Source: Bacteroidales bacterium
GTDB lineage: Bacteria; Bacteroidota; Bacteroidia; Bacteroidales; UBA3824
Length of the DNA: 48,674 nucleotides
Assembly (NCBI GenBank): GCA_017544805.1
Contig: JAFYDK010000137.1
Coordinates: forward strand, 1 to 48,674
Direction of reading: 5' to 3'
The position numbers were made by a program, and so were the translations under genes. Of this stretch, positions 14,356 to 24,791 are shown in pieces. The notes under the pieces are model-generated. The model was not told the origin of the DNA. It was given only the letters and a program-made list of their open reading frames with translations, and searched no databases. Position 1 is the stretch's first letter. Each line of letters opens with the position of its first letter.

Positions 14356-15621
14356 TTATCTGATAATAGTTGCGTTTCTATCGGGACCAACAGAAATCAT
14401 TTTGATCGGAACTTTTACAAAATTAGCGATAAATGCAAGATAATCAACTAATTCGGTAGAAAGTTCTTTTTCTGATTTCGCGTTTGAAATGTCTGTTTTC
14501 CAGCCTTTGAACTCTTTGTAAATAGGTTTAACATCTTCTTCTACGTCAAAAGGCATTGCTAATGTTTCTTTTCCGTTGATGTTGTAAGCAACGCAAGCTT
14601 TAATCGTATCGAAGTCGTTCATTACATCGCTCTTTGTAACAATAAGTTGTGTAACACCGTTAATCATACAAGAGTATTTAAGTTCAACGAGGTCGAGCCA
14701 TCCTGTTCTGCGCGGACGTCCTGTTGTTGCTCCGAATTCGCCACCTGCGGTGCGGAGTTTTTCACCCGTTTCGTCAAAAAGTTCGGTCGGGAAAGGACCT
14801 GCGCCGACACGTGTGCAGTATGCTTTGAAAATACCGTAAACTTCACCGATTTTTTGAGGAGCAACGCCCATACCCGTACAAGCACCGGCACAAATTGTGT
14901 TAGAACTTGTTACGAAAGGATATGTTCCGAAATCAATGTCAAGCATTGTTCCTTGTGCGCCTTCTGCCAAAACAGATAAGTTTTCGTCCAATTTTTCGTT
15001 TATAAACATTTCTGAATCAACGAATTCAAATTGTTTCAAACATTCTATTCCTTCAAACCAGCCTTTTGTGAATTCTTCCAAAGAAAAATCTTTGAAACCT
15101 AAATTGTCAATTTCTTTCAAATGGCGGGCAGTGAGTTTATCGAATTTCTCTTTGAAACCGGGCAACAAAATGTCGCCGACTCTTAAACCGTTTCTTGAAA
15201 TTTTATCGGTGTATGTCGGACCGATACCTTTGAGGGTACTTCCGATTTTAGATTTACCTTTTGCGGCCTCGTTAGCGGCGTCCAAAATTCTGTGTGTCGG
15301 CAGGATTAGGTTTGCACGTTTTGCGATTTTGAGGCAGTTTTTAATTTCGGGGTTTTCTTTTGCGATAACATCGATTTCGCTTTTGAAAATACCAGGATCC
15401 AAAACCACACCGTTACCGATTACATTGATTGCACCGTTTGTAAAAATTCCGGAAGGAATGGTGTGGAGAACGAATTTTTTACCATTGAATTTCAAGGTAT
15501 GACCGGCGTTAGGACCGCCTTGAAACCTTGTTACGATATTGTATTTCGGAGCGAGTACATCGACGATTTTGCCTTTTCCTTCATCGCCCCATTGAAGACC
15601 TAATAATACGTCTATTTTCAT
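14356..15621 (-). CDS. purA: Adenylosuccinate synthetase
   Basis: A 421-aa protein of normal family length. It joins IMP and aspartate with GTP, the first step from IMP to AMP. Family motifs are intact: GLQWGDEGKGK at residues 8-18 with catalytic Asp and the GTP P-loop, FQGGPNAGHT with the catalytic His, IGSTLKGIGPTYTDK, AYCTRVGAGPFPTE, and TGRPRRTGWLDLVEL; the C-terminus ISVGPDRNATI is also typical. The start is MKIDVLLGLQ, preceded by a T-rich leader. It is cytoplasmic and apparently not in an operon with other purine genes here. Confidence 0.97.
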   Translation of the reverse strand: MKIDVLLGLQWGDEGKGKIVDVLAPKYNIVTRFQGGPNAGHTLKFNGKKFVLHTIPSGIFTNGAINVIGNGVVLDPGIFKSEIDVIAKENPEIKNCLKIAKRANLILPTHRILDAANEAAKGKSKIGSTLKGIGPTYTDKISRNGLRVGDILLPGFKEKFDKLTARHLKEIDNLGFKDFSLEEFTKGWFEGIECLKQFEFVDSEMFINEKLDENLSVLAEGAQGTMLDIDFGTYPFVTSSNTICAGACTGMGVAPQKIGEVYGIFKAYCTRVGAGPFPTELFDETGEKLRTAGGEFGATTGRPRRTGWLDLVELKYSCMINGVTQLIVTKSDVMNDFDTIKACVAYNINGKETLAMPFDVEEDVKPIYKEFKGWKTDISNAKSEKELSTELVDYLAFIANFVKVPIKMISVGPDRNATIIR

Positions 15622-15854
15622 TTTTTTGTATTTTTTATTTTTTTTAAAATTTTTCAGTTAATAAAATATTCCGGCGTTTTTGCGCAATTTGTTGTCGTCT
15701 AAATACTTAACGAGCTTTTCTTGCGGTATTGAACCAATCCGTTTTTCACACAAATTTTCGTTTGTAAATTTAGTGATAATAATTGTTATTAAGAAATTTT
15801 TTTGTGGAAAATTTAAAAATTCCGAAAAAATATTTCATTCTGAAAAAAGTTTTA

Positions 15855-15862
15855 TATATTTG
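15855..15862 (+). promoter_or_regulatory. -7 promoter element for pyrE
   Basis: TATATTTG followed by CGAC is an exact -7 match, 28 bases before the pyrE ATG. The rest of the 269-bp gap between purA and pyrE is AT-rich and holds no gene that I accept. Confidence 0.6.
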
Positions 15863-15890
15863 CGACAAAATAATTTTTTACTGATTCTCA

Positions 15891-16529
15891 ATGGAAAATT
15901 TAGATACTCAAAAGCAGGTTGCAAAATTCCTGCTTGACATTAATGCAGTTAAATTGCAGCCTGAAAACCCTTTTACATGGGCCTCGGGTTGGAAATCTCC
16001 GATTTACACCGACAACCGCAAAACACTTTCTTACCCTGAAGTGAGAAGTTTCTTAAAGAAATGTTTTGCTGATATTATCAAAACACAATACCCTGATACA
16101 GAATTAATTGCAGGCGTTGCAACGGGAGCTATTGCCGTTGGTGCCTTGGTTGCTGACTATTTGGGGTTGCCTTTTGTTTATGTCAGAAGTTCCAACAAAA
16201 CCCACGGTCTTGAAAACATAGTTGAGGGAGTTTGTTCTAAGGGACAAAAAACCGTTGTGATTGAAGATTTGGTTTCAACAGGAATGAGCAGTTTGAAGGC
16301 TGTCAGTGCGTTACGTAATTTAGAATGTGATGTTAAGGGTATGCTTGCGATTTTCACATACGGTTTTCCCGTTGCAGAAAATGCGTTCAAAGAGGCAGAT
16401 TGCAAACTTCAGACTTTAAGTAATTATAATGCGTTAGTTGAATTAGCCTTGCAAACGGGTTATATCCGTCAGGAGCAGTTGCAGACGATTCTTGATTGGA
16501 GAAAAAGTCCAGAGACTTGGGGTGTTTAA
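15891..16529 (+). CDS. pyrE: Orotate phosphoribosyltransferase
   Basis: A 212-aa protein that transfers phosphoribose from PRPP to orotate in UMP synthesis. The type I PRTase motif TVVIEDLVSTGMSS is at residues 121-134, with the two acidic residues that bind PRPP. The N-terminal FTWASGWKSPIYTDNRK binds orotate and phosphate; AGVATGAIAVGALVAD and VYVRSSNKTHG match the catalytic loop region (Lys). Its length fits the family. The start follows a -7 element by 28 bases. It is followed by yicC and fabG on the same strand with small gaps, so a three-gene transcript is likely. Confidence 0.96.
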   Translation: MENLDTQKQVAKFLLDINAVKLQPENPFTWASGWKSPIYTDNRKTLSYPEVRSFLKKCFADIIKTQYPDTELIAGVATGAIAVGALVADYLGLPFVYVRSSNKTHGLENIVEGVCSKGQKTVVIEDLVSTGMSSLKAVSALRNLECDVKGMLAIFTYGFPVAENAFKEADCKLQTLSNYNALVELALQTGYIRQEQLQTILDWRKSPETWGV

Positions 16530-16553
16530 AAATTTAATTGTTTTAGAAAGAAA

Positions 16554-17435
16554 ATGATGAAATCAATGACCGGTTACGGCAAAGCTGCACTTTGTCTTAA
16601 CGGTAAAAATTTTGAAACAGAAATCCGCTCGTTGAACGGCAAAACACTTGATTTAAGTACTAAATTGCCGTCTAATTATAAGGATAAGGAATTGGAAATC
16701 CGCTCGTTAATATCTTCAAGAATGGAGAGGGGAAAAGTGGATTTTTCTTTGACTTTTACAATTGACGATGTCTCTGACGAGATTGTTAAAATCAACGAAC
16801 CGCTTTTGAAAGCATATTATAATAAAGTGGTTTCTATTTCTAATTCGCTTGGTGTAGAGCCGGATAAGAATATGATTTTAACATCGCTTTTAAGAGTTCC
16901 TGATGTCCAGAGGCTTGAACCCGAAAAAACAAGTGAGGAAGAGTGGCAGAAGATTTCAGGAATGATTAACACGGCTATCGACGAATTAGATAAATTCCGT
17001 ATTCAAGAAGGTAAGACTCTGAGAGATGACTTTTTGAAACGTGTTAATTTGATACTCAGTTATTTAGACAAGGTAGAACCTTTGGAGAAAAACCGTATTA
17101 ACATTATCAAAGAGAGGATTCTTCAAAGATTTGAGGAGTTGAAAACTACTATTGAGGTTGATAAAAATCGTCTTGAACAAGAACTTATTTATTATATCGA
17201 AAAACTTGATATTACAGAGGAAAAAGTAAGACTTAGAAATCACTGCAAATATTTTGTAGAAACTATTGATTCTGAGGATTCTACGGGTAAAAAATTGGGT
17301 TTTATTGCTCAAGAAATGGGTCGTGAAATCAACACTTTAGGTTCTAAGGCTAATGATGCTGAAATTCAGAAACTTGTAGTGATGATGAAGGACGAATTAG
17401 AAAAAATTAAGGAACAAGTTTTAAACATATTATAA
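16554..17435 (+). CDS. yicC: YicC-family endoribonuclease
   Basis: A 293-aa YicC/DUF1732 protein. The N-terminus KSMTGYGKA with SLNGKTLDLSTKLP is the family hallmark, and the C-terminal DUF1732 part (RLRNHCKYFVETID, KLGFIAQEMGREINTLGSKA) is intact. E. coli YicC is an endoribonuclease acting on small RNAs. Two ATGs adjoin (16554, 16557); the second gives the commoner family start. Its usual neighbour is gmk; here it is followed 2 bases later by fabG instead. Confidence 0.92.
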   Translation: MMKSMTGYGKAALCLNGKNFETEIRSLNGKTLDLSTKLPSNYKDKELEIRSLISSRMERGKVDFSLTFTIDDVSDEIVKINEPLLKAYYNKVVSISNSLGVEPDKNMILTSLLRVPDVQRLEPEKTSEEEWQKISGMINTAIDELDKFRIQEGKTLRDDFLKRVNLILSYLDKVEPLEKNRINIIKERILQRFEELKTTIEVDKNRLEQELIYYIEKLDITEEKVRLRNHCKYFVETIDSEDSTGKKLGFIAQEMGREINTLGSKANDAEIQKLVVMMKDELEKIKEQVLNIL

Positions 17436-17437
17436 AA

Positions 17438-18184
17438 ATGGATTTATTAAAAGGTAAAACGGCTGTCATCACGGGTGCAGCACGCGGCATAGGCAAAGCC
17501 ATTGCTTTGAAATTTGCTCAAGAAGGCGCAAACATTGCTTTCACGGATTTGGCAATCAACGAAGATGCCGAAAATACAAAAAAAGAAATTGAGGCTTTAG
17601 GAGTTAAAGTTAAGGCATACGCTTCTAACGCTGCTGATTTTCAACAGACAGAACAAGTTGTTAATCAGATAATTGAAGATTTTGGTACTTTAGACGTTTT
17701 GGTTAACAACGCTGGTATTACAAAAGACGGCTTGATGCTCAGAATGTCAGAGGCTCAGTGGGATGCGGTTATTAATGTTAATTTGAAATCGGCTTTCAAC
17801 TTTATCCATGCTTCTTTGCCTCAGATGATGAAACAAAGAAAAGGTGCTATTATTAATATGGCGAGTGTTGTTGGCGTTCATGGTAATGCTGGTCAAGCAA
17901 ACTACGCATCTTCAAAAGCTGGTTTGATTGCTCTTGCAAAATCAGTTGCACAGGAAATGGGACCTAAAGGTATTCGTGCTAATGCTATTGCTCCGGGCTT
18001 TATTGAAACGGCTATGACGGCAGCTCTTCCTGAAAAAGTTAGAGAAGAGTGGAAGAAAAAAATTCCGTTACGTCGTGGCGGTACACCTGAAGACATTGCT
18101 GAGGTTGCAACATTCTTAGCAAGTGATATGTCGTCATACGTTACCGGTCAGGTAATCCAAATTGACGGCGGTATGAATATGTAG
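17438..18184 (+). CDS. fabG: 3-oxoacyl-ACP reductase
   Basis: A 248-aa short-chain dehydrogenase of FabG type, reducing 3-oxoacyl-ACP with NADPH in fatty acid elongation. The cofactor motif TGAARGIGKA lies at residues 12-21, NNAG near 89, the catalytic Ser in INMASVVGVHGN, and Tyr-Lys in NYASSKAG. The C-terminus SSYVTGQVIQIDGGMNM is typical of genuine FabG. It starts 2 bases after yicC, with no acyl carrier protein or fabD near. Downstream is a repeat tract that probably ends the transcript. Confidence 0.93.
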   Translation: MDLLKGKTAVITGAARGIGKAIALKFAQEGANIAFTDLAINEDAENTKKEIEALGVKVKAYASNAADFQQTEQVVNQIIEDFGTLDVLVNNAGITKDGLMLRMSEAQWDAVINVNLKSAFNFIHASLPQMMKQRKGAIINMASVVGVHGNAGQANYASSKAGLIALAKSVAQEMGPKGIRANAIAPGFIETAMTAALPEKVREEWKKKIPLRRGGTPEDIAEVATFLASDMSSYVTGQVIQIDGGMNM

Positions 18185-18185
18185 T

Positions 18186-18335
18186 TAATTGACAATTGAA
18201 AATTGACAATTATGAGTTTTTTAATTGCCAATTTTCAATTGTTGATTATCAATTATTAGTTTTCGTTTTTTTATCAATTATCAATTGTCAATTGTCAATT
18301 ATGAATTGTCAATTTTCAATTTTCAATTTTAAATT
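18186..18335. repeat. AATTGTCAATT-type intergenic repeat tract (1 of 3)
   Basis: About 150 bp built from short variants of CAATTGTCAATT, TCAATTATCAATT and TCAATTTTCAATT. The first half reads mostly as AATTGACAATT and the second half as the inverse, so the two halves can fold on each other. No protein fits it. Similar tracts lie at 40545-40622 and 43063-43142. Confidence 0.75.
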
Positions 18336-18347
18336 TTTTTTAAGATT

Positions 18348-19595
18348 ATGGGATTTTTTTCATGGCTTTTCGGTTCTAAGACAAAAACGGAAGACGTTAC
18401 GAAATATAAAAAGGGAATGGTAACGGCAAGTATTTTGAACGCCCGCAAAAAACCTTCCGCTAAGGCTAAAGTTTTGTATCAACTCAAGAAAAATACCGTT
18501 GTAACCGTTATGAATACAGAGGATAAATGGTACAAAATTTCAACGCAGTTAGGTCAGGCTTACTGCATGAGGGAATATATCCAGATCAAAGAAGAAATCG
18601 AAAAACTCGTTGTTAATGCTAACGTCTTGAATGTCAGGTCGTTTTATTCTACCGACAGTACTGTTTTGGGAAAAGTAAAAAAGGGAAGTATTTTTATAGT
18701 TCTTTCAAAACATAGCGGGTGGTATGGCATTGATTTTAACGGACAAAAAGGCTTCGTTAATGCCGATTATGTTTCGCTTTTGACGGACGGCAAGACGATT
18801 TCGGGCGGCGATACTAATAAAAAGGACACTAAAACTGACACTTCAAAAAATACCGATACAAGAACATTTTTCAATTCCCGCAAGGATTTGGCAACGGTAG
18901 CTTTGGCTCCTAAAAAGCTTCTTTCGGATGCGGGTTTGGACAAATACGGCAAGATTGCAGTTAAAACATGGAATAATTACGGTAACCTTATTTCCGTGAT
19001 TAGTAAGGAGTTAGGCATTGATGTAGAAATAGCTTTAGCAGTGATTTGCGTTGAAAGCGGCGGCAGCGGATTCTCCTCTGACGGCAAAATGATTATCCGT
19101 TTTGAAAATCACGTATTCTATACATATTTCGGTGCAAAATCCGAAGAAGACAAGAAAAAATACGACGAACATTTTACTTTTGATGCTAAAAACCGTCGTA
19201 ACGGTCATCAGTACCGTGCTAAAAAATCTGACGATTGGAAAACCTCGCACAACGGTCAGGCTACGGAATGGGAATCTCTTGAAATTGCCCGTTCGTTGTC
19301 GGAGACAAATGCGCTTTATTCTATTAGTATGGGTGCACCGCAAGTGATGGGTTTCAATTATAAAAGTATAGGCTATTCGTCAGTAAAAGATATGTTTGAG
19401 GCTTTTTCAAAAGACATCCGTTATCATATAATGGCATTATTTGATTTCTGTACTGCAAAGAGTACGAGGGTTCAGTACCTTTTGACGGGTGATTTTCTTT
19501 CGTTTGCAAAAGAATACAACGGACTTACCGCTCCTGAGGCATACGAAAAACGTCTTCAACAGTATTACGACATTTACAAAGAAATTTTAAAATAA
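18348..19595 (+). CDS. SH3b-domain N-acetylmuramidase without signal peptide
   Basis: A 415-aa protein. Two bacterial SH3 domains lie at about residues 25-82 (ASILNARKKPSAKAKVLYQL) and 85-145 (ANVLNVRSFYSTDSTVLGKV). A Thr/Lys/Asp-rich linker (about 147-175) leads to a muramidase domain of the DUF3380 type at about 200-410: AVICVESGGSGF with the catalytic-type Glu, MIIRFENHVFYTYFG, ISMGAPQVMGFNYKSIGY. Such domains cut the peptidoglycan glycan strand. The N-terminus MGFFSWLFGSKTK is a short amphipathic segment and not a Sec signal, so how it reaches the wall is unclear. Its last base overlaps the next gene's ATG. Confidence 0.85.
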   Translation: MGFFSWLFGSKTKTEDVTKYKKGMVTASILNARKKPSAKAKVLYQLKKNTVVTVMNTEDKWYKISTQLGQAYCMREYIQIKEEIEKLVVNANVLNVRSFYSTDSTVLGKVKKGSIFIVLSKHSGWYGIDFNGQKGFVNADYVSLLTDGKTISGGDTNKKDTKTDTSKNTDTRTFFNSRKDLATVALAPKKLLSDAGLDKYGKIAVKTWNNYGNLISVISKELGIDVEIALAVICVESGGSGFSSDGKMIIRFENHVFYTYFGAKSEEDKKKYDEHFTFDAKNRRNGHQYRAKKSDDWKTSHNGQATEWESLEIARSLSETNALYSISMGAPQVMGFNYKSIGYSSVKDMFEAFSKDIRYHIMALFDFCTAKSTRVQYLLTGDFLSFAKEYNGLTAPEAYEKRLQQYYDIYKEILK

Positions 19596-21694
19596 TGATA
19601 AGTACGGTTGTATCGGATTATCCGTGGTATTTTTTTATTCCATGTTTTTTAACGGCTGCGGTTTTAACAGCCGTTTCTTATTATAAAAACAAAAAACTCA
19701 CTGAATTTCAGCCGTTTAAAATTTATATTTTATCAGGGTTAAGGTTTTTTGCGTTGTTTTTGACGGGGCTTTTGTTGTTGAATATTTTTGTTAAAACGAC
19801 TTCAAAACGTGTTGAAAAACCTATTCTTGCCATGGTTGCCGATAATTCGGAATCTATGCTTTTGCGTTTTAAGGACGAGCCGCAAAAATTTTTACAATCG
19901 GAATTTTTTGCTGCAAAACAAAAATTAGAAGAAAAATATAACGTCAAGTATTTCAAATTTGGCGAAAATTTATCGCAGGCTTTAGGGGCTGAGGATTTTA
20001 AATTTGACGAAAAATATACGGATTTTTCAAATATGTTTGACGGTTTGAAATCCGTGCTTTACAATACTAATTCGGGAGCTGTCGTTCTTCTTTCGGACGG
20101 AATTTCCAACAAAGGACAGAATCCTGTTTATGCAGCATCTTCTTCGGGACAGAAAATTTTTACCGTAACACTCGGAGATACAACTTCTTACAAAGATTTA
20201 AGCATTTCAAAAGTCCGTTACAACGAAACAGCTTTTCTTGACAACGAGTTTCCTTTGGAGATTTCAGTCAATGCTAAGATGTTGAAAGATAAACAGACTG
20301 TTTGTCAGATATTTCACGATGGTAAAAAGGTTTTTGAAACGCCCGTTCAAATAAAATCGGATGGTTTTTCTACGGAAGTTTCCACGACGTTAAAAGCCTC
20401 GAAAAAGGGTCTTCAAAAATATGAGATTCATTTGAAATCGCTTGAGGGCGAGATTACTGAGGTCAATAATAGTCGTGAAATTATAATTGAGGTTATTGAC
20501 GATAAATATAAAGTTTTGTTGCTTTCCGCTATGCCGCACCCTGATGTCGCAGCACTTAGAAACGCTTTGTCGCAAAACTTGAGTTATGATTTGGAAGTCG
20601 CTATGGTTGAGGATTTTAACAAAAAAATATCGACATACGACCTTGTGATTTTGTTTCAACTTCCTTCCCTTGGATTCAATACTGAGCGTATTTTTGAGGA
20701 GATAAAATCCAAAAATATCCCGACGCTTTTTGTTTTGGGACATCAGACTGATTATCAGAAGTTTTCTCAGGTCAATTCTTGCCTTGAAATCGTTAAAAAC
20801 GGAAATAATTTTGATGACGCCTTGTTTATGGAAAATTCAGGTTTTTCGGTTTTAACATTTGAAAACGGTGTTGAGGGGTTGTTGAAATCCTCGCCTCCGC
20901 TTTCGTGTGCTTTCGGTGAATACAAACTTTTGCCGAGAGCGCAAGCCTTTGCATATCAAACAATTAGGGGCGTTAATACGTCAAAACCGCTGATTGTTGT
21001 TTCAGAGCCGGGCAAAACGAAATCCGCTGTAATAGCGGGAGAGGGGGTATGGCGTTGGAGGATAGATAGTTACCGTCGTTTTTTGAATCATGAAAAATTC
21101 GATTTGTTTGTAACGAGATTATCGCAGTTTTTGTTGAAACGCAGCGACAGAGAAATGTTTTCGCTTTCGGCGAAGAAAATTTTTTCGGAAAACGAGCCGG
21201 TTTATTTCAATGCTAAACTTTTTGACAAAGCTTTTGAGCCTATTTCTGATGGAAATATAACGATGGAAATAGTTTCTCAAGATGGTGTTAAGAGTAATTA
21301 TAAATTTGAAAATACGGGTTCGGGTTATTATTTGAGAATTGATAATTTGCTTCCCGGAGTCTATGATTATAAGGCAGTTGCGGTTTCAAACGGCAGTGCC
21401 TCTTTAGTTAAAACGGGTTCGTTTACTATTAAAGAAATAAAAACCGAGGCCGAAAATTTAACGGCTGATTTTTCGGTTATGCAAAAGATTTCTTCTTCAA
21501 CTTCTGGTAAGAGTTATTTTTCGGAAAATTTTTCATCCTTAGTTGATGATTTAATGCAGAATAGCGCTATTAAACCTGTGGTTTACAACGATATAACTAC
21601 GTCTTCGTTAATGAGCAAGAAAATATTGTTTTTCATAATTTTGTTGCTTTTTTCAGCGGAATGGTTTTTGAGAAAATATTGGGGAACTCTCTGA
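19595..21694 (+). CDS. VWA-domain membrane protein
   Basis: A 699-aa protein. Two N-terminal membrane helices (about residues 11-30 and 44-64), a large exterior region, and one C-terminal helix (about 674-692, KKILFFIILLLFSAEWFL). The VWA-like domain follows the second helix: MVADNSESM (about 81-89) is a full DxSxS MIDAS motif and VVLLSDGISNKG its Asp. Later parts are Ig-like beta domains and a GATase1-like stretch (YKVLLLSAMPHPDVAALRNA). This architecture is widespread and uncharacterised in Bacteroidetes, often near MoxR/DUF58 genes, which are not here. It shares one base with the muramidase gene, suggesting co-translation and a common role at the cell wall. Confidence 0.82.
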   Translation: MISTVVSDYPWYFFIPCFLTAAVLTAVSYYKNKKLTEFQPFKIYILSGLRFFALFLTGLLLLNIFVKTTSKRVEKPILAMVADNSESMLLRFKDEPQKFLQSEFFAAKQKLEEKYNVKYFKFGENLSQALGAEDFKFDEKYTDFSNMFDGLKSVLYNTNSGAVVLLSDGISNKGQNPVYAASSSGQKIFTVTLGDTTSYKDLSISKVRYNETAFLDNEFPLEISVNAKMLKDKQTVCQIFHDGKKVFETPVQIKSDGFSTEVSTTLKASKKGLQKYEIHLKSLEGEITEVNNSREIIIEVIDDKYKVLLLSAMPHPDVAALRNALSQNLSYDLEVAMVEDFNKKISTYDLVILFQLPSLGFNTERIFEEIKSKNIPTLFVLGHQTDYQKFSQVNSCLEIVKNGNNFDDALFMENSGFSVLTFENGVEGLLKSSPPLSCAFGEYKLLPRAQAFAYQTIRGVNTSKPLIVVSEPGKTKSAVIAGEGVWRWRIDSYRRFLNHEKFDLFVTRLSQFLLKRSDREMFSLSAKKIFSENEPVYFNAKLFDKAFEPISDGNITMEIVSQDGVKSNYKFENTGSGYYLRIDNLLPGVYDYKAVAVSNGSASLVKTGSFTIKEIKTEAENLTADFSVMQKISSSTSGKSYFSENFSSLVDDLMQNSAIKPVVYNDITTSSLMSKKILFFIILLLFSAEWFLRKYWGTL

Positions 21695-23749
<2,055 letters not shown>

Positions 23750-23878
23750 AAAAAAGTTTGCAAACCCGTTTTAAACATCGAAGAGCAGGTTAAAATTAAT
23801 ATTTATAACTCTTTGAAAATCAACGAAAAACAAAATAATAAAAAAAACAGACAAAAAAAATGATAAAAAATTTGCGTA

Positions 23879-23902
23879 TTTGGCAGAAAATCATTTATTT
23901 TG
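23879..23902 (+). promoter_or_regulatory. Candidate promoter and leader of the L28-L33 operon
   Basis: TTATTTTG at 23895-23902 resembles the -7 element (one position off TAnnTTTG), with TTTG-like sequences at 23871 and 23880. The 65-base leader after it contains a TTGTG/CACAA stem (near 23925-23943) preceded by GGAGG. A ribosomal-protein leader is possible but unproven. Confidence 0.35.
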
Positions 23903-23968
23903 CACTCTGAAAGTAAGAGGAGGTTGTGAAAACTTCCCACAAGAGAAAATTATTAACATATAAAGAAA

Positions 23969-24211
23969 ATGTCACGAATTTGCGAAATTACAGGAAAAAG
24001 GTTGCAGAGAGGAAATAATGTTTCTCACTCGCACAGAAAAACGAAAAAGGCTTTCATGCCGAACTTGCACGTTAAAAAGTTTTATTTAGAAGAGGAAGAG
24101 CGTTGGGTAACGTTGAAAGTATCTGCCTCAGCTATTCGTTCAATCAGCAAAAATGGTCTTCAGGCTACTTTGAAAGAAGCTGCTAAAAAAGGCTATTTGG
24201 TTAATTATTAA
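23969..24211 (+). CDS. rpmB: 50S ribosomal protein L28
   Basis: An 80-aa bL28: MSRICEITGKRLQRGNNVSH with the SHRKTKKAFMPNLHVKKFYL segment, then the C-terminal helix region (LKVSASAIRSISKNGLQATL). The length fits Bacteroidetes L28. The N-terminal zinc ligand set is reduced to one Cys. It is first in a four-gene order (L28, L33, DUF4295, then ftsY) that is conserved in the phylum. Confidence 0.96.
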   Translation: MSRICEITGKRLQRGNNVSHSHRKTKKAFMPNLHVKKFYLEEEERWVTLKVSASAIRSISKNGLQATLKEAAKKGYLVNY

Positions 24212-24235
24212 TCACTAAAGTAAAAAGGAAAAGAA

Positions 24236-24418
24236 ATGGCAAAGAATAAAAACAGAGTTCAAGTAATTCTTGAATGTACAGAGCAGAAAGAATCAGGCGT
24301 TGCAGGTATGTCTCGTTATATTACAACGAAAAACAAAAAGAACACGACTCAGCGTCTTGAACTTAAAAAGTACAATCCGTACTTGAAAAAATATACTATT
24401 CACCGTGAAATTAAGTAA
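24236..24418 (+). CDS. rpmG: 50S ribosomal protein L33
   Basis: A 60-aa bL33: [20 protein letters not shown], then [20 protein letters not shown] and the C-terminus [12 protein letters not shown]. It has a single Cys and not the CxxC pairs, so it is the zinc-free form. It is 24 bases after rpmB. Confidence 0.95.
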   Translation: MAKNKNRVQVILECTEQKESGVAGMSRYITTKNKKNTTQRLELKKYNPYLKKYTIHREIK

Positions 24419-24431
24419 AAAATTATAAGAA

Positions 24432-24596
24432 ATGGCAAAGAAAGTAGTAGCAACCCTTAAAAAGGAAGATAGTGCAGCAAGCGCATTAACAAGAATCGTT
24501 AAAGCTGTTAGATCACCGAAAACCGGTGCTTACTGTTTCAAGGAATTAATCGTTCCTCAGTCTGAAGCTAAAGAAGCTTTGAAAGATTTGAAATAA
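24432..24596 (+). CDS. DUF4295 small basic ribosome-associated protein
   Basis: A 54-aa basic protein starting MAKKVVATLKKEDSAASALT and containing VKAVRSPKTGAYCFKE, with its ATG 13 bases after the L33 stop. It matches the Bacteroidetes-specific DUF4295 family, always encoded with L28 and L33. As I recall, this family has been reported as an extra large-subunit ribosomal protein of Bacteroidia; I cannot verify the name here. Its short length makes it easy to miss. Confidence 0.88.
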   Translation: MAKKVVATLKKEDSAASALTRIVKAVRSPKTGAYCFKELIVPQSEAKEALKDLK

Positions 24597-24640
24597 GATT
24601 TTTCTTTTTTTTAAGATAAATCTTTCGCGAAAGAAAAAAA

Positions 24641-24680
24641 CGGGTACATTTCAGTTTTTGAAATGTGCCCGTTTTTTTTT
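24641..24680 (+). terminator. Strong intrinsic terminator after the ribosomal genes
   Basis: A 12-bp stem with one wobble pair (24641-24652 CGGGTACATTTC with 24660-24671) followed by nine T. A 14-bp palindrome, TCTTTCGCGAAAGA (24621-24634), lies just before it and may be a second hairpin or a protein site. Confidence 0.88.
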
Positions 24681-24791
24681 CGTTAAAAAAAATTTGGCTG
24701 TAATAAAAAAAATTATTAATTTTACCCAAAAGGCGAGTGTAAAGTATTGCACGTTAAAACGCTGATTTTTAATCAATTAGAATAAAAGGCT

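Noticed and set aside
14664..15502. Several frames of 75-201 aa opposite or within purA
   Set aside because: purA is complete with all catalytic motifs; these are overlapping shadow frames.
15658..15790. Short open frame on the minus strand between purA and pyrE (reading PQEKLVKYLDDNKLRKNAGI near its end)
   Set aside because: It is about 40 codons long, has no ATG, RBS or recognised family, and sits in AT-rich DNA; it may be a gene remnant but the sequence does not prove it.
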